Assembly (NCBI GenBank): GCA_947492475.1
Contig: CANLNM010000005.1
Coordinates: 1-64,000 of the forward strand
DNA length: 64,000 bases
Reading direction: 5' to 3'
Source: an uncultured Paracoccaceae bacterium
Lineage (GTDB): Bacteria > Pseudomonadota > Alphaproteobacteria > Rhodobacterales > Rhodobacteraceae
Both the position numbers and the translations under genes were made by a program. This document shows positions 56,800 through 64,000 of this stretch, piece after piece (the stretch's first letter is position 1; each line of letters starts with the position of its first letter). The notes below the pieces were generated by a model, which did no database searches, was not told the origin of the DNA, and saw only the letters and a list, made by a program, of their open reading frames with translations.

Positions 56800-57750
56800 A
56801 TGACCAAACCTTCTTTGACCTTGTTTCTGGCCGCCCCGCGCGGGTTTTGCGCGGGCGTGGATCGCGCCATCAAAATCGTCGAAATGGCGATCGAAAAATG
56901 GGGTGCCCCGGTCTATGTGCGCCACGAAATTGTGCATAACAAATATGTGGTCGACGATCTGCGCGCCAAAGGGGCTGTTTTCGTCGAAGAGTTAGAAGAA
57001 TGCCCCGATGATCGCCCGGTGATTTTTTCCGCCCATGGCGTGCCAAAATCCGTCCCCGCCGAAGCCACACGCCGCGAAATGGTGTTTGTGGATGCGACCT
57101 GCCCGCTGGTCTCTAAGGTCCATATCGAAGCACAGCGCCACGCCGAGGCCGGGCTTCAGATGATCATGATCGGCCATGCGGGCCATCCTGAAACCATCGG
57201 CACAATGGGGCAATTGCCCGACGGCGAAGTGTTGCTGGTCGAAACCGTCGAAGACGTCGCAACGGTTGATGTGCGTGATCCTTCGCAGCTGGCCTTTGTC
57301 ACGCAAACCACCCTATCCGTGGATGACACGGTCGATATTATCGCCGCGCTGAACGCCCGGTTCCCCGCCATCGTCGGCCCCCACAAAGAAGACATCTGTT
57401 ACGCCACAACCAACCGCCAAGAAGCGGTCAAAGCCATGGCCCCCAAGGTCGAAGCCATGCTGGTGGTCGGCGCGCCCAATTCGTCCAATTCCCGCCGCTT
57501 GGTCGAGGTTGGCCGCAAAGCAGGCTGTTCTTATTCGCAACTGGTTCAGCGCAGCACCGACATCGATTGGCGCGCCCTGGACGGCGTGAAAACGCTGGGC
57601 ATCACCGCCGGGGCATCCGCACCCGAAGTGCTGATCAACGAAGTGATCGACGCATTCCGCGACAAATTTGATGTCACTACGGAACAGGTCGTCACCGCCG
57701 AAGAAAACATCGAATTCAAAGTGCCGCGTGTCTTGCGGGTCCCCGCATGA
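56800..57750 (+). CDS. ispH: 4-hydroxy-3-methylbut-2-enyl diphosphate reductase
   Basis: A 316-residue iron-sulfur enzyme making IPP and DMAPP, the last step of the MEP isoprenoid pathway. The first cluster cysteine is in [11 protein letters not shown] (near residue 19), others in [11 protein letters not shown] and [12 protein letters not shown] with a later cysteine in GCSYSQL. Start: ATG 56800; an in-frame upstream ATG (56755) adds 15 residues without a ribosome site. It begins an operon, overlapping the LysE gene by ATGA. Confidence 0.95.
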   Translation: MTKPSLTLFLAAPRGFCAGVDRAIKIVEMAIEKWGAPVYVRHEIVHNKYVVDDLRAKGAVFVEELEECPDDRPVIFSAHGVPKSVPAEATRREMVFVDATCPLVSKVHIEAQRHAEAGLQMIMIGHAGHPETIGTMGQLPDGEVLLVETVEDVATVDVRDPSQLAFVTQTTLSVDDTVDIIAALNARFPAIVGPHKEDICYATTNRQEAVKAMAPKVEAMLVVGAPNSSNSRRLVEVGRKAGCSYSQLVQRSTDIDWRALDGVKTLGITAGASAPEVLINEVIDAFRDKFDVTTEQVVTAEENIEFKVPRVLRVPA

Positions 57751-58361
57751 TCAGCCTGCAGTTTCTGCTGACAGCATTGGTTGTGGTGATCGCGCCGGGC
57801 ACTGGGGTGATTTACACATTGGCGGTTGGGCTTGGTCAGGGTCGTCGCGCCGCCATTCTGGCCGCGCTTGGCTGTACCATTGGGATTGTCCCGCATTTGT
57901 TGGCCGCCAGTCTGGGTTTGGCCGCGATTTTGCACACCAGCGCTGTTGCATTTCAGGTCGTTAAATTCGCCGGGGTCGGCTATCTGCTGTATCTGGCATG
58001 GCAGATGTTGAAATCCGACGGGGCGCTGTCCGTGTCCGCGCGTGCAAACCCCGAACCCGGCTGGACCATCGCCAGACGCGCGGCGTTGATCAACATTTTG
58101 AACCCCAAATTGTCGATCTTTTTCTTGGCGTTGCTGCCGCCATTTCTGTCTGGCAACGCCGCCACGGCCCAGATTGAAATGTTGGTTTTAGGCATTGTTT
58201 TCATGGTGCTAACTTTTGTTGTGTTTGCCGGATATGGTGCCTTTGCCGCTGCAACCCGCGATCACCTATTGTCCAAAACCGCCGTGCTACGCTGGTTAAA
58301 CCGTGGCTTTGCCGGGGTGTTTGCCGCCCTCGCCGCGCGGCTCGCGTTTGAAAAAGCATGA
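57747..58361 (+). CDS. LysE-family translocator
   Basis: A 204-residue LysE/RhtB exporter with about six hydrophobic segments and the motif [21 protein letters not shown] at the N-terminus (GPG/APG-type first loop). It would export an amino acid-like compound. It is coupled to ispH (ATGA) and to the methyltransferase gene (ATGA), so it belongs to a four-gene operon whose members are functionally unrelated at first sight. Confidence 0.88.
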   Translation: MISLQFLLTALVVVIAPGTGVIYTLAVGLGQGRRAAILAALGCTIGIVPHLLAASLGLAAILHTSAVAFQVVKFAGVGYLLYLAWQMLKSDGALSVSARANPEPGWTIARRAALINILNPKLSIFFLALLPPFLSGNAATAQIEMLVLGIVFMVLTFVVFAGYGAFAAATRDHLLSKTAVLRWLNRGFAGVFAALAARLAFEKA

Positions 58362-58951
58362 CCAGCGATCCACGCACCATCGCCGTTTATGATGCCAAGG
58401 CCGCGGATTATGCCGATCTGGTGCAAACCGATCAGCCCGACCGACATCTGCGTGATTTTATGGCATTGATCCCCGCCGCAGGGCGGGTTCTGGATTTGGG
58501 CTGTGGGCCCGGTCGGGCGTCGTATTTCATGGCGCAGGCAGGGTTAAAACCGGACCCGTTGGATGCCTCGACCAGCATGGTTGAACTGGCGCAGACATCC
58601 TATAATTTGCCCGCCCGTCTGGGCACGTTTCACGACATCACCGGCGAAAATATCTATGCGGGTGTTTGGGCCAACTTTAGCCTGCTACATGCACAGCGCG
58701 CAGACCTGCCTGTGCATTTAGACGCCATTTTTCAGGCACTTATCCCCGGCGGCACCTTGCATATCGGGATGAAAACCGGCACGGGTCAATCACGCGACGG
58801 CATCGACCGGCGCTACACTTATGTGACCGAGGCCGAGTTGGAAACATTGCTAAACCATGCCGGATTTCGCGTGAGTTTTCGCGACACTGGATTGGACAAA
58901 GGTCTGTCCGGTGAAATCGCGCCTTGGGTCATTCTACGAGCGGAGAAATAA
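58358..58951 (+). CDS. Class I SAM-dependent methyltransferase
   Basis: A 197-residue Rossmann-fold methyltransferase. SAM motif I is [16 protein letters not shown] (near residue 45), the acidic residue at the end of strand 2 is in LDASTSM, and a later [20 protein letters not shown] matches motif III. The substrate is unknown; small-molecule or protein targets are possible. Coupled to the LysE gene and to rnhA (TAATG). Confidence 0.87.
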   Translation: MTSDPRTIAVYDAKAADYADLVQTDQPDRHLRDFMALIPAAGRVLDLGCGPGRASYFMAQAGLKPDPLDASTSMVELAQTSYNLPARLGTFHDITGENIYAGVWANFSLLHAQRADLPVHLDAIFQALIPGGTLHIGMKTGTGQSRDGIDRRYTYVTEAELETLLNHAGFRVSFRDTGLDKGLSGEIAPWVILRAEK

Positions 58952-59406
58952 TGCCGACTTTATACGCCTACACAGACGGGGCCTGTTCGGGCAATCCCGG
59001 CCCCGGAGGATGGGGCGCGTTGCTGATCGCCTATGAAGGCGAGGCCGTGATCAAAGAAAAAATGCTAAAAGGTGGCGCCGCTGAAACCACCAACAATCAG
59101 ATGGAATTGCTGGCCGCCATTTCGGCGTTGGACGCGCTGGAACGCCCCAGCACCATCACCATTGTGACCGACAGTTCCTATGTCAAAGACGGGATCACCA
59201 AATGGATCCACGGCTGGAAGGCAAAGGGCTGGAAAACGGCTGCCAAAAAACCGGTCAAAAACGAAGAGCTGTGGAAACGGCTGGACGAAGCCACCAAACG
59301 CCACAATGTCACGTGGGAATGGGTCAAAGGCCATGCAGGGCATCCCGAAAACGAACGGGCCGATGAACTGGCGCGTGCTGGAATGGTGCCGTTTAAGGGC
59401 AAGTGA
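58951..59406 (+). CDS. rnhA: Ribonuclease HI
   Basis: A 151-residue RNase H removing RNA from RNA-DNA hybrids. The DEDD set is D9 ([16 protein letters not shown]), E52 (NNQMELLA), D74 ([10 protein letters not shown]) and D138 (ERADELA), with H128 (KGHAGH). Start: ATG 58951, overlapping the previous stop by one base, with GGAG upstream. Last gene of the ispH operon. Confidence 0.96.
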   Translation: MPTLYAYTDGACSGNPGPGGWGALLIAYEGEAVIKEKMLKGGAAETTNNQMELLAAISALDALERPSTITIVTDSSYVKDGITKWIHGWKAKGWKTAAKKPVKNEELWKRLDEATKRHNVTWEWVKGHAGHPENERADELARAGMVPFKGK

Positions 59407-59423
59407 GCCTTTGACGACTGAGC

Positions 59424-59446
59424 TTTCGACCATCTGGTTGTCGAAA
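59424..59446. terminator. Hairpin between convergent rnhA and fmt
   Basis: TTTCGAC (59424-59430) and GTCGAAA (59440-59446), 7-bp stem with 9-base loop in the 40-base convergent gap. No T-tract, so its strength as a terminator is doubtful. Confidence 0.4.
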
Positions 59447-60346
59447 TTAGGTTACCTGCGTCCCCAGATCTAGACCGCGCAGGATCACATCGGCTGGCAT
59501 TGGTTTTTTGCCCGGTCGCTGGGCGCTGGTGACGGTGATTGCACCGCTGCCACAGGCGATGGTGAAATCCGACAGGACCTGCCCGGGCGTGCCTTGGCCG
59601 TCTGCGACCTTTGCGTTTAACAGCTTGATCCGTTCGTCATTGACCATGCACCACGCGCCGGGAAACGGCGACAGGCCGCGAATTTGGCGATCAATTTCAA
59701 TGGCGGGTTTGGTCCAATCAATACGCGCCTCGGACTTGTCGATTTTGGCCGCATAGGTCACGCCGGTTTCAGGCTGCCTTTCAGGCGTCAGGGTTTCCAA
59801 TGTGGCCAGCGCGTCAAGGATCGCGGTTGCGCCCAAGGCCGACAGGCGGTCATGCAGCGATCCGGTTGTGTCATCAGGTGCGATATCGATGGTTTCGCGC
59901 AACAAAACCGGCCCAGTGTCCAATCCGGCCTCCATTTGCATGATGCAAACCCCGGTTTGGGCATCACCTGCCATAATCGCGCGATGGATCGGTGCCGCGC
60001 CGCGCCAACGTGGCAATAGGGATGCGTGAATGTTCAGGCAGCCCTGTTTGGGCGCGTCCAGCACATTTTGCGGCAGGATCAAACCATAGGCCACAACCAC
60101 GGCGATATCCGCGTTCAGCGCGGCAAATGCATCCTGTTCATCCGCATTTTTCAACGAAATCGGGTGGCGCACAGGCAGCCCAAGCGCGTCAGCGCGGGCA
60201 TGAACCGGGGTTGGGCGATCCTTTTTGCCGCGTCCCGCCGGACGGGGCGGCTGACAGTAAACACAGGCAATTTCGTGACCTGCATCAACCAACGCATCCA
60301 GCACCGGAACCGAAAAATCCGGCGTTCCCATAAAGATCACGCGCAT
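59447..60346 (-). CDS. fmt: Methionyl-tRNA formyltransferase
   Basis: A 299-residue enzyme formylating initiator Met-tRNA. The formyl-folate-binding N-terminal domain has [15 protein letters not shown] and the loop [18 protein letters not shown]; the C-terminal domain binds tRNA. Full length. Start: ATG 60346, three bases after the stop of the deformylase-like gene, which follows the usual def-fmt pairing. Confidence 0.96.
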   Translation of the reverse strand: MRVIFMGTPDFSVPVLDALVDAGHEIACVYCQPPRPAGRGKKDRPTPVHARADALGLPVRHPISLKNADEQDAFAALNADIAVVVAYGLILPQNVLDAPKQGCLNIHASLLPRWRGAAPIHRAIMAGDAQTGVCIMQMEAGLDTGPVLLRETIDIAPDDTTGSLHDRLSALGATAILDALATLETLTPERQPETGVTYAAKIDKSEARIDWTKPAIEIDRQIRGLSPFPGAWCMVNDERIKLLNAKVADGQGTPGQVLSDFTIACGSGAITVTSAQRPGKKPMPADVILRGLDLGTQVT

Positions 60347-60349
60347 GGG

Positions 60350-60844
60350 TTATCCCCTTAGTTTTGCGGCCTTTTTGATCAGCATATTCCGTTTCATACG
60401 GCTCATCCGATCAAAATACATTTTGCCGTTCAGGTGGTCGATTTGGTGCTGCACAGATGTGGCCCACAGCCCGACAAAATCTTTGTCTTCGGACACGCCA
60501 TCGGCGTTCAAAAACCGCACCGTCACCGCACGGGGCCGGGTCACAGCGCCCGACACGCCCGGCAAATTAGGCGAGGCTTCTTCGTGATCGCGCGGCTCCA
60601 CGCTGGCATGCAAAATTTCGGGATTGGCCAGACGCACGACCTGACCGCGATCTTTGCTGCAATCCACCACGGCCAAGCGCAGCCCGATGCCCAATTGCGG
60701 CGCGGCCAGTCCATAGCCCGGCATGGTCTCCATTGCGTCGATCATTTCATCCCAAATCGCGCGGGTTTCATCGGTGATTTCGGCCACGGGCGCTGCAATC
60801 GAACGCAGCACTTTGTGCGGGTACATCACAAAAGGACGCGCCAT
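60350..60844 (-). CDS. Peptide deformylase-like protein, probably inactive
   Basis: A 164-residue protein with the peptide deformylase fold. Motif 1 GYGLAAPQ (43-50) is kept, but the metal ligands are not: the EGCLS motif is replaced by E89-A-S-P-N (no cysteine at position 91), and HExxH reads H133-Q134-I-D-H137, so the catalytic glutamate is glutamine. Without Cys and Glu, deformylation is not expected. The frame is intact and the ends regular, so it is a maintained paralogue, not a decaying pseudogene. It is between fmt and the active def gene, overlapping the latter's stop by one base. A regulatory or ribosome-binding role is possible. Confidence 0.88.
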   Translation of the reverse strand: MARPFVMYPHKVLRSIAAPVAEITDETRAIWDEMIDAMETMPGYGLAAPQLGIGLRLAVVDCSKDRGQVVRLANPEILHASVEPRDHEEASPNLPGVSGAVTRPRAVTVRFLNADGVSEDKDFVGLWATSVQHQIDHLNGKMYFDRMSRMKRNMLIKKAAKLRG

Positions 60845-61365
60845 CAGCCGCGCGCCAATTCGCGTTTAAGTTTCTGCATTTTACGCGTGATCATCTGGCG
60901 GCGCAGCGGTTTGAGGTAGTCGATAAACAGCTTGCCGCGCAAATGGTCCAATTCATGCTGCGCACAGGTCGCCCACAGCCCGTCGAATTTCTGACTATGG
61001 GTTTCTCCGTCCAAACCCAGCCATTGCATTTCAACTTCGGCGGGGCGTTCGACTTCGCCATATTGTTCCGGGATCGACAAACAGCCCTCTTCGTAGACGT
61101 TTAGTTCGTCTGATTCCCATGTGATCGTTGGGTTGATCATCACCATCGGATTGGGGGCTTCGTTTTCGTCTTTGACGCAATCCATCACAAACATGCGGTT
61201 CATCACGCCAATTTGCGGCGCAGCCAGCCCAACACCGGGCGCATCATACATGGTTTCAAGCATATCATCGGCCTGGCGGCGCAACGCATCCGTGATTTCA
61301 GTCACGGGGTCACAGACCTTTTTCAGGCGAGGGTCGGGATGGATCAGGATCGGGCGCAAAGTCAT
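60844..61365 (-). CDS. def: Peptide deformylase
   Basis: A 173-residue metallo-hydrolase removing the N-formyl group from new proteins. All three motifs are complete: GVGLAAPQ, EEGCLS and HELDH. Start: ATG 61365 (MTLRPILIHPDPRL); an ATG nine bases earlier and a longer reading to 61509 are alternatives, but the latter would run into the start region of the divergent aminotransferase gene. It precedes the degenerate paralogue and fmt. Confidence 0.95.
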   Translation of the reverse strand: MTLRPILIHPDPRLKKVCDPVTEITDALRRQADDMLETMYDAPGVGLAAPQIGVMNRMFVMDCVKDENEAPNPMVMINPTITWESDELNVYEEGCLSIPEQYGEVERPAEVEMQWLGLDGETHSQKFDGLWATCAQHELDHLRGKLFIDYLKPLRRQMITRKMQKLKRELARG

Positions 61366-61453
61366 GGCGTCCATGTAGGCTATGACAGGACAATTCGCAA
61401 CGGGGCTTGCGCCTGCCGTTGCAATGGATACCGTGCGCCCAAAGGAGAACACC

Positions 61454-62623
61454 ATGAGTTTTGACACCCCGATCGACCGCCGTGACACCCATTGCGTAAA
61501 ATGGGACATGATGGAGCAGATTTACGGCGTTCCTGCCGATGGTGGTTTGGCAATGTGGGTGGCTGACATGGAATTCCGCCCGCCCAGTGTTGTGCAGGAC
61601 GCGCTGCAAAAGCTACTGGATCATGGGGTTTATGGGTATTTTGGCGATGACGGCAAATATCTGTCTGCGATCCAATGGTGGATGAAGGAACGGCATGATT
61701 GGGACGTGGATGCGGCCTCGATCTTTACCACGCATGGGTTGGTTAATGGCACCGCGCTGTGCGTTGATGCGTTTACCAAGCCGGGCGACGGTGTGGTTCT
61801 GTTTACCCCAGTTTATCACGCCTTTGCACGGGTGATTGCGGCGTCGGATCGGACGCTGGTGGAATGCGAATTGGTCAACAATAACGGGCGTTACGAAATG
61901 GATTTCGACGCCTATGACGCGCAAATGACCGGCAATGAACGCATGGTGATCCTGTGTTCGCCGCACAATCCCGGTGGGCGTGTCTGGACCCGCGCAGAAT
62001 TGCAAGGCGTCGCCGATTTCGCCAAACGCCATGATCTGGTGTTGGTGTCGGATGAAATCCACCACGATCTGGTGATGCCCGGCCACAGCCATATCCCGAT
62101 GACCAAAATCGACGGGATCGAGGACCGGTTGGTCATGATGACCGCCACGACCAAGACGTTTAACATCGCTGGCAGCCACACAGGCAATGTGATCATCGCC
62201 GACCCTGACCTGCGCCGCAAATTCGCCGGGCGTATGGCCGCGCTGGGGATGTCGCCCAATTCGTTTGGCCTGTTCATGACCACCGCTGCCTATTCCCCAG
62301 AAGGCGCGGCTTGGGTGGATGATCTGCGTGCCTATCTGGATGGCAACCGCAAGGTTTTTGACGAAGGCATTAACGCGATCCCCGGCCTGTCTTCGATGAA
62401 TTTGGCGTCAACCTATCTGTCATGGGTTGATTTTTCGGGCACCGGCATGGCCCGCCCTGAATTCACCCAGCGCGTTGAACAATCAGCAAAAATCGCGGTC
62501 AATCACGGCCCAACCTTTGGCAAAGGCGGCGAGGATTTTCTGCGTTTCAACATTGCCGCCCCCCGCGCCCAAGTGATTGAGGCCGTGGAACGGATGCAAA
62601 AAGCCTTTGCTGATCTTCAATGA
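61454..62623 (+). CDS. MalY/PatB-type PLP aminotransferase (C-S lyase)
   Basis: A 389-residue fold-type I PLP enzyme. The N-terminal DRRDTHCVKWDMM and MWVADMEFRPP are characteristic of MalY/PatB proteins; CSPHNPGGRVWT and the lysine in TKTFNIAGSHTG (Schiff base) are visible. Such enzymes act as cystathionine beta-lyase or cysteine-S-conjugate lyase. Start: ATG 61454 behind AAAGGAGA; an in-frame ATG at 61382 is not supported. It is divergent from def. Confidence 0.9.
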   Translation: MSFDTPIDRRDTHCVKWDMMEQIYGVPADGGLAMWVADMEFRPPSVVQDALQKLLDHGVYGYFGDDGKYLSAIQWWMKERHDWDVDAASIFTTHGLVNGTALCVDAFTKPGDGVVLFTPVYHAFARVIAASDRTLVECELVNNNGRYEMDFDAYDAQMTGNERMVILCSPHNPGGRVWTRAELQGVADFAKRHDLVLVSDEIHHDLVMPGHSHIPMTKIDGIEDRLVMMTATTKTFNIAGSHTGNVIIADPDLRRKFAGRMAALGMSPNSFGLFMTTAAYSPEGAAWVDDLRAYLDGNRKVFDEGINAIPGLSSMNLASTYLSWVDFSGTGMARPEFTQRVEQSAKIAVNHGPTFGKGGEDFLRFNIAAPRAQVIEAVERMQKAFADLQ

Positions 62624-62632
62624 CAGAACGCC

Positions 62633-62659
62633 GTTTCAGGGCCGATATGGTCCTGAAAC
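62633..62659 (+). other. Strong hairpin after the PLP enzyme gene
   Basis: GTTTCAGGGCC (62633-62643), loop GATAT, GGTCCTGAAAC (62649-62659): an 11-bp stem with one G-T pair in the 61-base convergent gap. No T-run follows on either strand, so it is stronger as a potential binding or RNA-processing structure than as an intrinsic terminator. Confidence 0.5.
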
Positions 62660-62684
62660 ACCCCGGCGGGTACCGGTTTTACAC

Positions 62685-63035
62685 CTAGTGGCGCGGTAGA
62701 AACGCAATCGGCGCATCTGTGGCGCGCACATAATCCAGTGGTGCCTGATCCATTGCCAATGTGCTGCGTTTGAATTCATAATGCCATTCACCGTCCACTT
62801 CGGATGTGGCGATGATCAGGCATTGATACAGATGTTTGCCGCCATCAAACAGATCCACCAGCCCCCGTAATTGCGGCGCTTCCGTAGCATCAACCGCAAA
62901 CCCCGTATCCCATTTGCGCAGAACCCGCAGGCGCACTTCGCCCACTTCGACATAAAGTCGACTGGCTTTGCGCTCCGCCTTGCGACGCGCTTCTTTCAGT
63001 CCCTGCAATACGGCTTCGGGCAAAATATCCGACAT
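62685..63035 (-). CDS. Protein of unknown function (116 residues)
   Basis: A 116-residue soluble protein, probably helical at the N-terminus (QGLKEARRKAERKASRL) and beta-rich after (VEVGEVRLRVLRKWDTGFAV, LRGLVDLFDGGKHLYQCLI). The arrangement with a glycine-rich turn recalls PilZ-type barrels, but the RxxxR and DxSxxG motifs for c-di-GMP are not clear, so I do not assign it. Start: ATG 63035 behind GGAGATCACT. It is the lone gene between a C-S lyase and cobM. Confidence 0.75.
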   Translation of the reverse strand: MSDILPEAVLQGLKEARRKAERKASRLYVEVGEVRLRVLRKWDTGFAVDATEAPQLRGLVDLFDGGKHLYQCLIIATSEVDGEWHYEFKRSTLAMDQAPLDYVRATDAPIAFLPRH

Positions 63036-63132
63036 AGTGATCTCCATCCTGCATTTACCATGAACTGTGACTTACAAAGATCAAGTAAACATTGGATGTC
63101 AGTCGGATAGAGCGCCCAAATTAGCCAAAAGG

Positions 63133-63924
63133 TCAGGTATTGTGGTCCTCAACCAGATCGATTCCGGTCACCGGGCGCAGCACATGGGGCATTTTCGGAT
63201 CATACAAAGCCGAATCGCGGAACTCACGGGCTTCGGCCAGCGCAGGGCCCAACAGGATCAGCGCAGTGCGGGTGATTTTTTCGGCGCGCACCTTTTTGCG
63301 AATGTCGGCCAAAGTGCCGCGAATGATCATCTGATCCGGCCAACCGACGCGATAGGCCACCACAACCGGGCAATCCTCACCGTAGTGGGGAACCAGTTGG
63401 CGTTCGATTTCACGCATATTGCGCACCGCCAGATGGATCGCCAGCGTAGCCCCCGTGCGGCCAAAATTATCAAGCGTTTCACCGTCAGGCATGGATGTGG
63501 ATTGCATTGACATCCGCGTCAGCACGATGGATTGCGCAATTTCGGGGATCGTCAGTTCCTGACCAATCGCCGCCGCCGCCGCCGCATAGGCGGGGACGCC
63601 GGGGATGATTTCATAATCGATATCATCAGCGCGCAACCGGCGGATTTGTTCGGCAATCGCCCCATATAGCGACGGATCACCGGAATGCACCCGCGCCACG
63701 TCTTCGCCGCGCGCCTTGGCCGCCAGGATTTCGCCATGGGTGTCGTCCAGCGTCATCACCGCCGTGTCCATCACACGCGCCCCATCTGGCGCTCCGGCCA
63801 CCACCTGTTCTGGCACCAATGATCCAGCATATAGACAAACCGGACATTCCCCAATGATCCGCTGCGCTTTCAGCGTCAGCAATTCCGGATCGCCGGGGCC
63901 TGCGCCAATGAAATAAACCTTCAT
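63133..63924 (-). CDS. cobM: Precorrin-4 C11-methyltransferase
   Basis: A 263-residue SAM-dependent methyltransferase of the aerobic cobalamin pathway. MKVYFIGAGPGDPELLTLKA opens it, followed by AGSLVPEQVV, a VHSGDPSLYGAIAEQIRRL loop and IPGVPAYAAAAAAIGQELT. It methylates C11 of precorrin-4 in corrin-ring synthesis. Full length; start ATG 63924 behind GAGGAGAG. Upstream lies the tail of another minus-strand reading frame, probably part of the same cobalamin operon. Confidence 0.95.
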   Translation of the reverse strand: MKVYFIGAGPGDPELLTLKAQRIIGECPVCLYAGSLVPEQVVAGAPDGARVMDTAVMTLDDTHGEILAAKARGEDVARVHSGDPSLYGAIAEQIRRLRADDIDYEIIPGVPAYAAAAAAIGQELTIPEIAQSIVLTRMSMQSTSMPDGETLDNFGRTGATLAIHLAVRNMREIERQLVPHYGEDCPVVVAYRVGWPDQMIIRGTLADIRKKVRAEKITRTALILLGPALAEAREFRDSALYDPKMPHVLRPVTGIDLVEDHNT

Positions 63925-63954
63925 CTCAATCTCTCCTCAGCCCGCGTTTCGGGC

Positions 63955-64000
63955 TCACATGGCGACACGCACCAATAAACCTGCATGGGCAAAGCCCATT
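63955..64000 (-). CDS. Possible 3' end of a gene upstream of cobM (window edge)
   Basis: An open frame from the window edge ends at TGA (63957-63955), giving only about 14 residues (ending GLLVRVAM). Its stop overlaps a small hairpin AGCCCG/CGGGCT (63939-63955) just before the cobM ribosome site. A cobalamin gene would be expected here, but there is too little sequence to identify it. Confidence 0.3.
   Translation of the reverse strand, partial: MGFAHAGLLVRVAM

Noticed and set aside
60350-60844. Calling the second deformylase gene a pseudogene
   Set aside because: The frame, length and start/stop overlaps are intact; only catalytic residues are replaced, so it is listed as a coding gene.

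Overview
The window reads as a chromosomal segment of a marine Rhodobacteraceae (Roseobacter-group alphaproteobacterium). The evidence is gene content and order: xsc-pta-soeABC, imuA-imuB-dnaE2 behind a GTTC-N7-GTTC SOS box, a murA-DUF2948-hisD-UPF0262-phosphatase-infA-maf-rng-yacG series, a folK-rpoZ-rsh-DUF2062-pdxJ-acpS-lepB-rnc-era-recO series, and tandem peptide deformylase genes next to fmt. Coding density is high and many neighbours overlap by ATGA or TAATG, so most of the window is a set of translationally coupled operons. I see no insertion sequence, prophage, CRISPR array or rRNA. There is one tRNA (Thr, anticodon GGT).

Bases 1-6000 finish a C2-sulfonate (taurine/sulfoacetaldehyde) route. 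Xsc makes acetyl phosphate and sulfite, Pta makes acetyl-CoA, and SoeABC oxidises the sulfite. Bases 6050-17600 are a galactoside catabolic region: a divergent IclR regulator and ABC ATPase, then a binding protein, two permeases, GH36 alpha-galactosidase, KDGal kinase, KDPGal aldolase, a lactonase-like protein and GH42 beta-galactosidase. The galactose dehydrogenase and galactonate dehydratase needed to join the steps are not in the window. Bases 17600-22070 are a urate-degradation region: PuuD and hydroxyisourate hydrolase one way; a PuuE-UraD fusion, ureidoglycine aminohydrolase and ureidoglycolate lyase the other way. A perfect 8+8 inverted repeat lies in the divergent gap. Bases 22170-24700 pair a MaoC-phosphotransacylase fusion with an acetate kinase. 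Bases 24740-30110 are the SOS mutagenesis cassette.

Bases 30150-31000 hold a four-helix membrane protein and a MerR regulator facing apart across a 19-bp-spacer promoter. Bases 31000-39580 are the murA-to-yacG housekeeping series on the minus strand, interrupted by a plus-strand MFS transporter and also containing a nitrilase-family gene; a 53-residue basic protein gene sits just upstream of murA. Next to the tRNA-Thr is an AT-richer gene for a lipoprotein made of two 99-residue copies of one domain, followed by phosphoglucomutase. Bases 42546-45560 are the cueR-copA copper efflux unit with a textbook CueR promoter.

Bases 45676-55940 carry a META-domain lipoprotein and then the large minus-strand housekeeping series for DNA repair, ribosome assembly, secretion, cofactor synthesis and ppGpp metabolism. 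Bases 56035-64000 hold a NYN-domain protein, the ispH-LysE-methyltransferase-rnhA operon, fmt with an apparently inactive deformylase paralogue and an active one, a C-S lyase-type aminotransferase, an unassigned 116-residue protein, and cobM. The observations I rate most worth following are the duplicated lipoprotein, the degenerate deformylase, the MerR/membrane-protein pair, the purine-cluster palindrome and the incomplete galactose pathway.
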